Part shown: positions 25,100 to 33,025 of the stretch, piece after piece
Position numbering within the stretch: position 1 is the first letter of the stretch
Layout of the letters: the number at the start of each line of letters is the position of its first letter
Source: an uncultured Candidatus Marinamargulisbacteria bacterium
GTDB lineage: Bacteria; Margulisbacteria; Riflemargulisbacteria; GWF2-35-9
Length of the DNA stretch: 34,577 nt
Reading direction: 5' to 3'
Assembly (NCBI GenBank): GCA_903910705.1
Contig: CAIWAN010000003.1
Coordinates: forward strand, 1-34,577
Position numbers and translations under genes: made by a program
Notes under the pieces: generated by a model
Seen by the model: only the letters and a program-made list of their open reading frames with translations
Databases searched by the model: none
Told to the model about the DNA's origin: nothing

Positions 25100-25112
25100 T
25101 TGGGAATACTCC
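25100..25112 (+). promoter_or_regulatory. Shared upstream motif, copy 1
   Basis: The 13-mer TTGGGAATACTCC lies 18 nt before the ATG of the surface protein at 25131. It recurs exactly at 26810-26822 before the PorV-like gene. Flanks also align partly (a TTTA-containing block about 15-20 nt upstream). It may be a -10 region or a regulator site. Confidence 0.45.
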
Positions 25113-25130
25113 AAAATGTGGGGGTGGCCA

Positions 25131-25784
25131 ATGATAATGATTTGGGTTATTAGGTTTTTGCTCGTCTATATGTTTCTTGCCTCGTCGATCTTTGCACAGG
25201 AATTGATCGAAACAGGATTTCTTCGTGATCAATCAGGGCAACCGATAACAGCGGTCCTTCCTATGAAGTATAAGGTTTATAGTCAGTCAACAGGCGGAAC
25301 GGCTATATGGGATTCAGGGATGATGACGGTCTCTGTTAATGATGGTTTTTATTCGGTTCGACTGGGGGCTTCACCTCAACCAACCCTTGATAGCAAGGTG
25401 ATCAGTGACAATCTCGATTATTATATAGGGTTTGAAGTGGATGGAGATACCTTCCCTAGTCGTGAATTGGTCGCCTATCATCCACGGGCAATTCTAGCCG
25501 ATAAAGCATTACATGTAGATTGGTCAAATATATCTGGTATTCCAACGCTCAATACCTCAAATTTCAAAAGAGGGTCGGGTTTTTTCTCGGCGGGTGAAAC
25601 CATGATCAATATTGTCGACGATTTCTGTACGAGTGATACGCTTATCTATCTCAATGTGAGGGGGGCCTTGATGCCAATAGGGGTTTGGAATGTTAACTCT
25701 AGTGATGGCATGATCACAATCCTCAGTGATCGAATCGAAATGAATGTCGTTCCTTTTGACTATGTCATGATCAATAAGAACTGA
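25131..25784 (+). CDS. Secreted protein with stalk-protein N-terminal module
   Basis: About 217 residues. A signal peptide (IWVIRFLLVYMFLASSIFAQ) is followed by a ~100-residue module: LIETGFLRDQSGQPI, GGTAIWDSGMMTVSVNDGFYSVRLG, then YYIGFEVDGDTFPSRELVAYHPRA. The same module opens the stalk protein at 30446, so they are paralogues. Such modules occur in bacterial surface and tail-fibre-like proteins. The C-terminal ~90 residues (SGFFSAGETMINIVDDFC...) are unrecognised. The start at 25131 is favoured by GGGGG at 25120-25124; ATG 25137 is possible. It is divergent from the HisKA gene with an 80-nt shared control region. Confidence 0.65.
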   Translation: MIMIWVIRFLLVYMFLASSIFAQELIETGFLRDQSGQPITAVLPMKYKVYSQSTGGTAIWDSGMMTVSVNDGFYSVRLGASPQPTLDSKVISDNLDYYIGFEVDGDTFPSRELVAYHPRAILADKALHVDWSNISGIPTLNTSNFKRGSGFFSAGETMINIVDDFCTSDTLIYLNVRGALMPIGVWNVNSSDGMITILSDRIEMNVVPFDYVMINKN

Positions 25785-25832
25785 GCAATATGTTACAATA
25801 TCGGCATAAAATCACAGACATGGAGGGGTATT

Positions 25833-26759
25833 ATGCGTCATAAAGTAGCAGTTATCGGTGGGGGATTTGTTGGGGCAACAACGGCTCAGCGTATCGCTGA
25901 GGCAGAGTTAGCGGATGTTGTTTTAGTCGATATCATGGAGGGTATCCCCCAGGGCAAAGGTCTCGATATTCTTGAAGCCTGTCCGATTACAGGTTCAAGC
26001 TCGCGGATTGTTGGAACAAACGATATGGCGGATATTGTCGGTTGCCAAATCGTGGTGATGACCGCAGGATTGCCTCGAAAGCCGGGCATGACTCGAGAGG
26101 ATCTAGTACGTGACAATGCTCGCATCGTTGGAGGGGTAGCCGAGAAGATTAAACAATATGCACCGGAAGCCATGGTCATTGTTGTGACGAACCCACTCGA
26201 TATCATGACCTATTTAATGTTCAAAAAAACAGGATTTGCCGCAAATAAGGTGTTTGGTATGGCCGGCGTTTTGGATACGGCTCGCTATCGCACCTTCCTT
26301 TCGTTAGAACTTGGTGTAACGCCAGAAGATATTTCAGCAATGGTGTTGGGGGGACATGGCGATGAAATGGTTCCTTTGGTGGATTGTACCACCGTGTCAG
26401 GTATTCCTGTGCGTCAATTACTGAGTGAAGAGGTCATACAACAGATTGTTGAACGCACCCGAAAGGGTGGGGGGGAGATCGTTAATCTGTTAAAAACAGG
26501 CTCGGCTTACTATGCCCCCTCTGCGGCGGCCGTCCAAATGGTTAAAGCGGTCTTATTGGATCAGAAGCGTCTTTTGCCCTGTGCAGCTTATCTAACATCT
26601 CAGTATGGGATCAATGATGCCTATGTTGGGGTTCCTGTTGTTTTGGGTGCAAAGGGCGTGGAGAGGATCATCGAACTTCAATTAGAACCGTCAGATCTAG
26701 CTCAGCTCCAAAAATCCGCTCAGATTATTCAAGATAATATTGGGTTGTTGGGACTGTAA
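25833..26759 (+). CDS. mdh: Malate dehydrogenase (LDH-like type)
   Basis: NAD-dependent oxidation of malate to oxaloacetate. 308 residues, typical of the LDH-like MDH class. It has the Rossmann loop GGGFVGATTA with acidic D (VLVDIMEG), the substrate Arg pair in AGLPRKPGMTREDL, TNPLDIMTY, and the proton-relay His in LGGHGDEMVPL. Arg at the specificity loop marks malate rather than lactate. A strong SD (GGAGGGG) precedes the ATG. An extended -10, TGTTACAAT at 25791-25799, is a probable promoter. It is the only metabolic gene within a run of surface-protein genes. Confidence 0.95.
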   Translation: MRHKVAVIGGGFVGATTAQRIAEAELADVVLVDIMEGIPQGKGLDILEACPITGSSSRIVGTNDMADIVGCQIVVMTAGLPRKPGMTREDLVRDNARIVGGVAEKIKQYAPEAMVIVVTNPLDIMTYLMFKKTGFAANKVFGMAGVLDTARYRTFLSLELGVTPEDISAMVLGGHGDEMVPLVDCTTVSGIPVRQLLSEEVIQQIVERTRKGGGEIVNLLKTGSAYYAPSAAAVQMVKAVLLDQKRLLPCAAYLTSQYGINDAYVGVPVVLGAKGVERIIELQLEPSDLAQLQKSAQIIQDNIGLLGL

Positions 26760-26809
26760 GTTCTATCTTTTTATACCCATAAAAAACTAAATGTTTATCA
26801 ATTTGTAAA

Positions 26810-26822
26810 TTGGGAATACTCC
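26810..26822 (+). promoter_or_regulatory. Shared upstream motif, copy 2
   Basis: TTGGGAATACTCC, identical to 25100-25112, lies 12 nt before the GTG of the PorV-like gene. Confidence 0.45.
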
Positions 26823-26834
26823 TAAACGAAAGAG

Positions 26835-28274
26835 GTGGGGCTCATTCGTTTAGGGTTTATTGTATTTATTTCCATTATCATCGGACTACTTAGTTCAGCG
26901 GAAATTATTGGAGGTTATACCGCCGATTATTTAGACTATGGCGTAGGGGCTCGATATCTTGGGATGGGGAGTGTCGGTCGTACGATCGCTATGGATGCCA
27001 ATGCAGGGTATTGGAATCCTGCCCTGTTGCCTCGTGTTCGCGATATTAGTTTAAGTGGCATGACAACCACGTTACTGGGCATGACCAAATATAATCAAGC
27101 GGCCTTATCTATTCCTCTAAATGAATCTGATGTTATTGCGTGTACCTATATCGGGTTTAATGTCGATCAAATGGAGCTTCACGGGATCATTAATGATGCG
27201 ACCTCAACACCTGAAGGGTATTTCACAACACAAAAGAATGCATTGATGATCAGCTTTGGTCATAAGATGAGCCCATCCATTAATGTCGGACTCTCTGGAA
27301 AATATGGCAGCCGTCGAGTTTATAACAGTCAAGATAGTGTGATTGCCATGGATGCCGGCACGTATGCGGATTTTGGTGATTTTCAATGTGGTGGGACGAT
27401 CCGAAATATTGTCGCAATAAAATTGGGCGAACAGACGGATGATAATTATGAACTTGATTTTGATCTTGGAACCAGTTACAAAATGGATCAATTGCTATTT
27501 AGTTTTGACGTGGCACGGATTCTTCGAAAGAATACGTCGTTCTTTGTTGGGGCTGAATATGCAGCCATTAGCATAAAAGATAATTTTGACCTCAAAATAA
27601 GGGCGGGGATCAATAGCAATGAGATGAGTTTAGGGCTGGGCGTTCAGACAACCCCCATATTCTTTGACTATGCTTTCCTCATCCGTCCGCTTAGCCAAGA
27701 GCATCTTTTCTCAATGGGTTTAAGTCTAGAAAATATTGCGATTAAGAATAATGATCAAAATGCGGAAAAATGGACACAAAAAGCATTCGAAGCGATACAA
27801 CGAAACGATTTCTCGCTGGCCAAACGATATATTCAAGCCAGTTTAGATCAAGATCCTCAAAATCAAAAGATGAAAACCATCGATCAGCAGATCGGTCTTA
27901 TTCTCGAGATATTAAGCAATCGCTCGATCAAAGATAGCAATGGACAACGATTGCTTTATGAATCAATGCATCGTTTTATAAAGGGTGATTTTGATATGGC
28001 AGTCGATATCGCGGAGTATTTATCTCGAAAGAACAATTCACTTCAAGTATTTAGTTATAAACAGCTATTAGAAAAAACAACGGGTCATGTTTCAACCTAT
28101 AAAGGCGTTGATCTTGTTCAATATAATTTGGAACTTGCCCAAAAAGAACGATTGGCTGATCATGTCGAAGCAGCTGCAAAATGTCTGAGAACCATTTTAT
28201 TCTTTGAACCTAATCATGTAGAGGTACTAAAACAATTGGGCGATCTTTCTCAACTATTAAAAAAAACAACTTAA
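26835..28274 (+). CDS. PorV/UPF0164-like outer-membrane protein with C-terminal helical repeats
   Basis: 479 residues. After a signal peptide (FIVFISIIIGLLSS), the segment YLDYGVGARYLGMGSVGRTIAMDANAGYWNPALLP matches the opening of PorV/PorQ/UPF0164 barrels, FadL-related proteins that in Bacteroidota assist type 9 secretion. Barrel-like strands run to ~300. The last ~170 residues are helical with TPR-like character (AFEAIQRNDFSLAKRYIQAS; LRTILFFEPNHVEVLKQLGD). The start is uncertain: GTG 26835 overlaps the best SD (GAGGTGGGG), which would better serve a rare ATT at 26844. The next gene encodes a protein with a T9SS/FlgD-like C-terminal domain. Confidence 0.7.
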   Translation: MGLIRLGFIVFISIIIGLLSSAEIIGGYTADYLDYGVGARYLGMGSVGRTIAMDANAGYWNPALLPRVRDISLSGMTTTLLGMTKYNQAALSIPLNESDVIACTYIGFNVDQMELHGIINDATSTPEGYFTTQKNALMISFGHKMSPSINVGLSGKYGSRRVYNSQDSVIAMDAGTYADFGDFQCGGTIRNIVAIKLGEQTDDNYELDFDLGTSYKMDQLLFSFDVARILRKNTSFFVGAEYAAISIKDNFDLKIRAGINSNEMSLGLGVQTTPIFFDYAFLIRPLSQEHLFSMGLSLENIAIKNNDQNAEKWTQKAFEAIQRNDFSLAKRYIQASLDQDPQNQKMKTIDQQIGLILEILSNRSIKDSNGQRLLYESMHRFIKGDFDMAVDIAEYLSRKNNSLQVFSYKQLLEKTTGHVSTYKGVDLVQYNLELAQKERLADHVEAAAKCLRTILFFEPNHVEVLKQLGDLSQLLKKTT

Positions 28275-28351
28275 GAATTTCAAACTTCATGGAATTTTTG
28301 ATGAATAATGGTATTCTAAGTTCTAGATTATACACTTGAGGGAGACCATTT

Positions 28352-30295
28352 GTGATTCGTTGGCTATGGCTGAGTATTTTCATTTTCGTCATAGCTTCAT
28401 CATCTTGGGCTATTGAAAGTCCTCGCTTTAAACTCGATACGATAAAGACCCCCTCATACCTGAGTCAAAATATCACCGCGTCTTTTAATCGTTTCTCCAT
28501 GTTGGATGACCAAGAAATGCTGTTTAGGGTTAACATTCCCAGCAATAATCTCCATCCAACAAGAACCTACCAATCGTTTTTTAGTCAATTCATGGTGTCT
28601 TCACTGTATGGTGGGTTGCCCTATGTTGTGACCTTTAGTCAGAACCCTTTCACGATCACGTTAGGTGCATCGACCCTGATCGATCTTGAGGTCAGTGAAG
28701 AGCTAAGCAGCTGGATCGTTCGTATCGACGGGATACTACAACTCAATTCTGTGTATGATAATCGTCATCTTCTGGTCGAATATACGCCAATTTTAGAGGG
28801 GATGCGATCGCACGAGATGAATCTTAGTATTGCTGATATGGGGTGGAATATTGGCCTTTCAACAATCAATTTTCTGCTTAGGGTCGGAGGAGGGGATGCA
28901 ATCGAACAAACCTTGATTACCGACGATATTATGGCTCAGGTCCGCCCTGGGAAAATAAATTATCCTGCCCTCGTTTTTGATCTAATGGCCCCTGATTACG
29001 AGTATTTGCTTGACGGTGTTTCAATAAATATCGATTCGCAAGAAAGTGCAAGTTTGTTCGACGCCATTTATCTGGTCGATCCGAGTACGAACGAGGTGAT
29101 TGTTAGTTCGTCTATCGTATCGCTAAATGAAACGTTCTTTATGCCCATTTCATCGATGATGATGGTGACGTCGCTCAATGAACGCTTTGAATTAAGGCTC
29201 GACGTCAAATCAACGGCTCCTGTGGGGGCAACCTTCGATGTGAAACTTAATGCTATCTTATGCCATCAAGTGGGGAGTGTGGGTAACTATATCCATATTC
29301 CTGGCACACTTGACGGGGGTGTTATTAAGGTGGTTGACCTTGTTTCTCTTCTGCAGGTTGACGATTTCACCTCGGTAACATCGAGCATCACGGTTAACTT
29401 TAGTGTTGAAACCATAGGCCCGATTCCGACACAGTTCCGCTATCAATTGTTTGATGTCACATCAATGAACCTTTTCTCGCCCATGTTGCTGCCGTTTGAA
29501 TCATTACCCACTTCGGGTATCGTTTATGTGTTGTCTCAAAATGTTATTAGCCCCTTTAGTCTCATTCATGCCCATGACTATCGTTTAGCTGCTCAAATCC
29601 TTAATCCTATAGTCGGGGATTGGACGAGTTCAAATATTTTCAGGGTAGATATCACGCCACCAATGGTGCCTAATAAGCTAAAGATCCAAACCATGACGGC
29701 TATTTCTTCTAATATGACGGGTGCAAAGCTAAATATTGATACCCGTCAGTGGCTTGACCCTGAGTCTGGATTAAAGTGTTATGAGATTTTTCGAAAAAAA
29801 GGCGTCGAAACGGAATGGACGGTTTATGTGTCTGGAAACGTATCTTCAGAAAATGTTACCTCGGTTAATATCGAAGAAGAAAATGAATTCCAATATTATT
29901 ATGCAAGCCGTTTGCAGAATAGGGCGGGGCTCTGGTCTGAATTGAGCGATGCGAGGGATCTCGATCTCCGTTTAGGTGGACTGCTCATTGCCGCTCTATA
30001 TAATTCGCCGAATCCTTTTGATGCACGAAAACAAAGCACAACCATTTATTATACGCTAGGATCAGACAGTGATGTGGATATCGTTCTTTATGATATGTTC
30101 GGCTATTTGATCAAAAAGTGGCACTTCCCATTAGGTGCGACGGGAGGTCAGAAAATGTTCAATACTCTTGTTTGGGATGGTACTAATCAACTCGGAGATA
30201 AAGTCTCTAAGGGGGCCTATATTCTCTTCATGAAAGCAACCGATACGAACGGTGTTACCATGCAGAAGAAATACTCCATCGGTGTTATTCGTTAA
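28352..30295 (+). CDS. Large secreted protein with FlgD-like/T9SS-type C-terminal domain
   Basis: 647 residues from GTG 28352 (SD GAGGGAG at 28338-28344). A signal peptide (WLWLSIFIFVIASSSWA) precedes several beta-sandwich-like segments. A fibronectin-III-like region lies at ~440-530 (LDPESGLKCYEIFRKKG...). The C-terminal ~95 residues are NSPNPFD..., TIYYTLGSDSDVDIVLYDMFG, FNTLVWDGTNQLGDKVSKGAYIL, the FlgD Ig-like fold used as a sorting tail in type 9-like systems. It directly follows the PorV-like gene (77 nt), suggesting secretion or anchoring through it. Specific function unknown. Confidence 0.7.
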   Translation: MIRWLWLSIFIFVIASSSWAIESPRFKLDTIKTPSYLSQNITASFNRFSMLDDQEMLFRVNIPSNNLHPTRTYQSFFSQFMVSSLYGGLPYVVTFSQNPFTITLGASTLIDLEVSEELSSWIVRIDGILQLNSVYDNRHLLVEYTPILEGMRSHEMNLSIADMGWNIGLSTINFLLRVGGGDAIEQTLITDDIMAQVRPGKINYPALVFDLMAPDYEYLLDGVSINIDSQESASLFDAIYLVDPSTNEVIVSSSIVSLNETFFMPISSMMMVTSLNERFELRLDVKSTAPVGATFDVKLNAILCHQVGSVGNYIHIPGTLDGGVIKVVDLVSLLQVDDFTSVTSSITVNFSVETIGPIPTQFRYQLFDVTSMNLFSPMLLPFESLPTSGIVYVLSQNVISPFSLIHAHDYRLAAQILNPIVGDWTSSNIFRVDITPPMVPNKLKIQTMTAISSNMTGAKLNIDTRQWLDPESGLKCYEIFRKKGVETEWTVYVSGNVSSENVTSVNIEEENEFQYYYASRLQNRAGLWSELSDARDLDLRLGGLLIAALYNSPNPFDARKQSTTIYYTLGSDSDVDIVLYDMFGYLIKKWHFPLGATGGQKMFNTLVWDGTNQLGDKVSKGAYILFMKATDTNGVTMQKKYSIGVIR

Positions 30296-30420
30296 AATCT
30301 TGCAATCCACGCTATTAAAGGCCTGTAGCCTGATTTTGTTTCGCTTTTTATTTGAGCGGGTACATTAAAATAAACGACCCCAAAAATAGCTAAAAACCTT
30401 CCAAATACTAGGGAACTAGG

Positions 30421-30426
30421 TATAAT
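30421..30426 (+). promoter_or_regulatory. -10 box upstream of stalk protein gene
   Basis: Perfect TATAAT. Its predicted start point (~30433) lies downstream of the ATG at 30428, so that ATG could not be used from this promoter. This supports ATG 30446, which has GGGGA just before it. Confidence 0.5.
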
Positions 30427-30445
30427 CATGAGTGAGTTTCGGGGA

Positions 30446-31630
30446 ATGAAAAAAATACTAAAGACACTACTTATAGTGTTGGTCTTGGGGGTGGCGTTTT
30501 CGCAAACCCTTATAGAGACTGGCTACCTTCGCAACCCTTTAGGGCAACCTATCTCCAATGTGTATCAAATGAGATTCCAGATCTATCAGCAACCTACGGG
30601 AGGGGCATCGATTTGGGATTCGAACTATCTCTCGGTTTCAGTTAATGATGGACTTTACACGGTACGACTGGGTTCCCCAGGGCAGCCCACCCTCGATCAA
30701 ACGATATTTTCGTCTGCGGGTGATTATTATCTGGGTGTTGAAGTCGATGGGGATGTTTTTCCCGATCGAGAGCTGCTTTCTTATCACGCGCGAGCGATCC
30801 AATCCGACTTGGCGCTTCATTCAAGTACGGCGGATATTTCGATTACAAGCAATTATTCGCTTCAATCAAGTACTGCGGCTATTTCGATCTCGAGTAATTA
30901 TTCAAGTCTATCGAGTTTCTCCCTTACCTCCGATGTCGCGTTAACCTCAAATTATTCATTATTTTCAGCGGACTCAGCTCTTTTTGCTGGTCAAGTCAGC
31001 GGCTTTTATCAGGATGCCTCCAATATCAATTCAGGGACTCTGGCTATAAGTCGACTGAGTGGGGTTGTTGTAACCGATAACTATTTTGGGAACGTCAGTG
31101 TAAACGGCATTGTGAGAGCGACCACGTTTATTGGGGATGGTTCACTGTTAACCGGAATGAGTGGCATATCCGGTCTTAATAGTGCTGATATTGTGACACG
31201 AAACTTTTCAAGTAATCTCACCATTAACGGGTCCGTAGTGGCTGATCAATTTATTGGAGTTGTAGTTGGGACTGCTAGTTATGCCTCCACCGCCAATTAC
31301 GCGATTACGGCGAATTATGCCCTAGAATCCAGTGGGGTTCGTCGTAATCTGTCGCCCATCGCTTCAACTGCCTATCTTGCACAAAATGATACCTTTCCTT
31401 TAGTTGATGCATCGGCAAGTGATGTAACAATTTATTTACCTAACCCAAATACCGTTTCTGGCCGTGAATATCTGATCAAGAGAGTGGATGCATCGGCTCA
31501 TGATGTCGTTATTCTTGGCGCGACGGGTGAATTGATTGAAGGTTTTTCTTCCTATCGTCTAACGACGAAGGATGAATTTGTCATTCTAACCAGTGATGGG
31601 TCGAACTGGTTAATTTCTGGAAATAACTAG
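30446..31630 (+). CDS. Modular secreted stalk/fibre protein A
   Basis: 394 residues from ATG 30446. After a signal peptide (KKILKTLLIVLVLGVAFS) comes the same N-terminal module as the protein at 25131 (LIETGYLRNPLGQPI; SVNDGLYTVRLG; GVEVDGDVFPDRELLSYHARA). A low-complexity Ser/Thr repeat follows, in units like SSTADISITSNYSLQ (~130-190). Next is a fibre-like segment (ATTFIGDGSLLTGMSGISGL), common in trimeric tail-fibre-like proteins. A ~90-residue tip ends SGREYLIKRVDASAHDVVIL...DEFVILTSDGSNWLISGNN, shared with the protein at 31802. Probably surface displayed; trimerisation is inferred from sequence style. Confidence 0.65.
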   Translation: MKKILKTLLIVLVLGVAFSQTLIETGYLRNPLGQPISNVYQMRFQIYQQPTGGASIWDSNYLSVSVNDGLYTVRLGSPGQPTLDQTIFSSAGDYYLGVEVDGDVFPDRELLSYHARAIQSDLALHSSTADISITSNYSLQSSTAAISISSNYSSLSSFSLTSDVALTSNYSLFSADSALFAGQVSGFYQDASNINSGTLAISRLSGVVVTDNYFGNVSVNGIVRATTFIGDGSLLTGMSGISGLNSADIVTRNFSSNLTINGSVVADQFIGVVVGTASYASTANYAITANYALESSGVRRNLSPIASTAYLAQNDTFPLVDASASDVTIYLPNPNTVSGREYLIKRVDASAHDVVILGATGELIEGFSSYRLTTKDEFVILTSDGSNWLISGNN

Positions 31631-31647
31631 CCATGGGAGGTGATGAG

Positions 31648-31746
31648 ATGCTAAATATAGGGAAGAAGAAATCGAGGGGGCATCCATCACGTGGCGCTCC
31701 CATTTTGGGTCGGGGGCATCCATCATATGATGCGAGAGCCTCATGA
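31648..31746 (+). CDS. Very small ORF with near-perfect SD
   Basis: A 32-residue ORF (MLNIGKKKSRGHPSRGAP...). GGAGGTGAT at 31636-31644, 3 nt before the ATG, is among the strongest SD sequences in the window. The DNA contains the 14-mer GGGGGCATCCATCA twice (31676-31689 and 31712-31725), giving a repeated RGHPS. No homologue is recognised. It could be a leader peptide for the next gene or part of an intergenic repeat. Confidence 0.3.
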   Translation: MLNIGKKKSRGHPSRGAPILGRGHPSYDARAS

Positions 31747-31801
31747 CTCATGTAAAAGGTTCTGAGACGTGTGAAAAAAGAAAAATGAAAAGGAGAAAAA
31801 A

Positions 31802-32905
31802 ATGAGATTGAAAATAATAGTGGGGGTGTTGGTCTTAATTTTTGCGAGTCAGGCAATGGCTATTACAAAGAAAGACGGTAATGCCGCGATTCATATTTAT
31901 TCGAGAACCGTGACAGAAGGATTAACGATCTCGCAAAATGGTAACTTGGGGGTTGGGACAACCAACACTACTGAGCGACTCAATGTAGCGGGTGGAGCTG
32001 TATTTTCTGGTACGATCACTGCGAATTTTTTTGTTGGGAACTTTCTCCCTTCTGCGGTGACGGTATCCAATACACTCGTTGTTCAAGGCATAACAACTCT
32101 GGCTACCTTAAATGGAACAGCGGCTAGGTTTTCTGGTGACTTAACGGTTAACGGGCAAGCCATCGTAGGATCGTTGACAACGAATGGAACGATCTCGGCA
32201 AACAAGTTAGCGGTAAGCGGAATAACCACGTTAGCGACCGTGAATGCAACAGATGGAAGTCTATCTGGTGTATTGAGTGTGGTCGGACAAGCAACGGTAG
32301 GATCGTTGACAACGAATGGAACGATCTCGACAAACAAGTTAGCGGTAAGCGGAATAGCCACGTTTACGACCGTGAATGCAACGGATGCAAGTCTATCTGG
32401 TGTATTGAGTGTGGTCGGACAAGCAACGGTGGGATCGTTGACAACGAATGGAACGATCTCGGCGAATAGTTTATCTATTGCGAATCAAGCGGTGGTCGGT
32501 TCCTTAACTACGAATGGAACGGTTAGCGCAAGTATTCTTGCAGGAACGAATGGAACAATAAGTTCAAAACTTGCAGTAGGTGGCGTCTTTGCAGCGAATA
32601 GTCCTCTTCAGGTCAATGGTGCGATCGCTACAGCAGTTGGTAATGGTGCAGGCGCAACACTTTCAAGTTCTGACAGTGTTTTTCTTAGCACAACGGGAAC
32701 AGTTATCCTCCCAGCTGCTGCGGCAGTGACGGGTCGCCAGTATACTATCAAGAAGACCGATAGTTCTGCGGCAGGGGATGTAACGATTGATCCCAATGGC
32801 GCGGAGACCATCGAAGGTGCTTTAACTTATGTTTTGACAACTTTGGATGAATTTGTAGTCATTGTTAGTAATGGAACGAACTGGCTTGTTACTGGAGGCA
32901 ACTAG
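31802..32905 (+). CDS. Modular secreted stalk protein B with 44-residue repeats
   Basis: 367 residues; SD AAGGAG before ATG 31802. A signal peptide (LKIIVGVLVLIFASQAMA) leads to a base module HIYSRTVTEGLTISQNGNLGVGT...FSGTITANFFVGN, also found at the start of the protein at 33026. Tandem 44-residue units (GSLTTNGTISANKLAVSGIT...) follow at about residues 95-240. The C-terminal tip SGRQ-like TGRQYTIKKTDSSAAGDVTI...DEFVVIVSNGTNWLVTGGN matches stalk protein A. Composition (Thr, Ser, Val, Gly, Ala) fits a beta-structured extracellular fibre. No enzyme signature is seen. Confidence 0.65.
   Translation: MRLKIIVGVLVLIFASQAMAITKKDGNAAIHIYSRTVTEGLTISQNGNLGVGTTNTTERLNVAGGAVFSGTITANFFVGNFLPSAVTVSNTLVVQGITTLATLNGTAARFSGDLTVNGQAIVGSLTTNGTISANKLAVSGITTLATVNATDGSLSGVLSVVGQATVGSLTTNGTISTNKLAVSGIATFTTVNATDASLSGVLSVVGQATVGSLTTNGTISANSLSIANQAVVGSLTTNGTVSASILAGTNGTISSKLAVGGVFAANSPLQVNGAIATAVGNGAGATLSSSDSVFLSTTGTVILPAAAAVTGRQYTIKKTDSSAAGDVTIDPNGAETIEGALTYVLTTLDEFVVIVSNGTNWLVTGGN
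32168..32520 (+). repeat. 132-bp tandem repeats inside stalk protein B gene
   Basis: The sequence GGATCGTTGACAACGAATGG recurs at 32168, 32300 and 32432, an exact 132-bp period (44 codons). The first two units differ at only a few bases, indicating recent duplication or homogenisation. A partial, more diverged unit follows near 32500. Confidence 0.9.
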
Positions 32906-32920
32906 TTAATTAGGTTTTTT

Positions 32921-32953
32921 GAGGACGCTTTGGACTTGATCCAAGGCGTCCTC
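32921..32953 (+). terminator. Strong hairpin after stalk protein B gene
   Basis: GAGGACGCTTTGGA at 32921-32934 pairs with TCCAAGGCGTCCTC at 32940-32953: 14 bp with one wobble and a 5-nt loop. The T6 run lies before rather than after the stem, so it is an unusual terminator, or an mRNA-stabilising or processing structure. Confidence 0.55.
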
Positions 32954-33008
32954 AGATAAATGTTCTTTCCAATTTTCCTCGAATCCATAGCCCCCTTTTA
33001 GTCTAATC

Positions 33009-33017
33009 TGATATAAT
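33009..33017 (+). promoter_or_regulatory. Extended -10 promoter of DGR target gene
   Basis: TG-A-TATAAT ends 8 nt before ATG 33026. No SD and no good -35 are seen, so the transcript is probably leaderless. Confidence 0.55.
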
Positions 33018-33025
33018 TTAGAGCA

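Noticed and set aside
32168-32520. CRISPR-like array
   Set aside because: The repeats are in-frame 132-bp coding units with no unique spacers; no cas gene is present.
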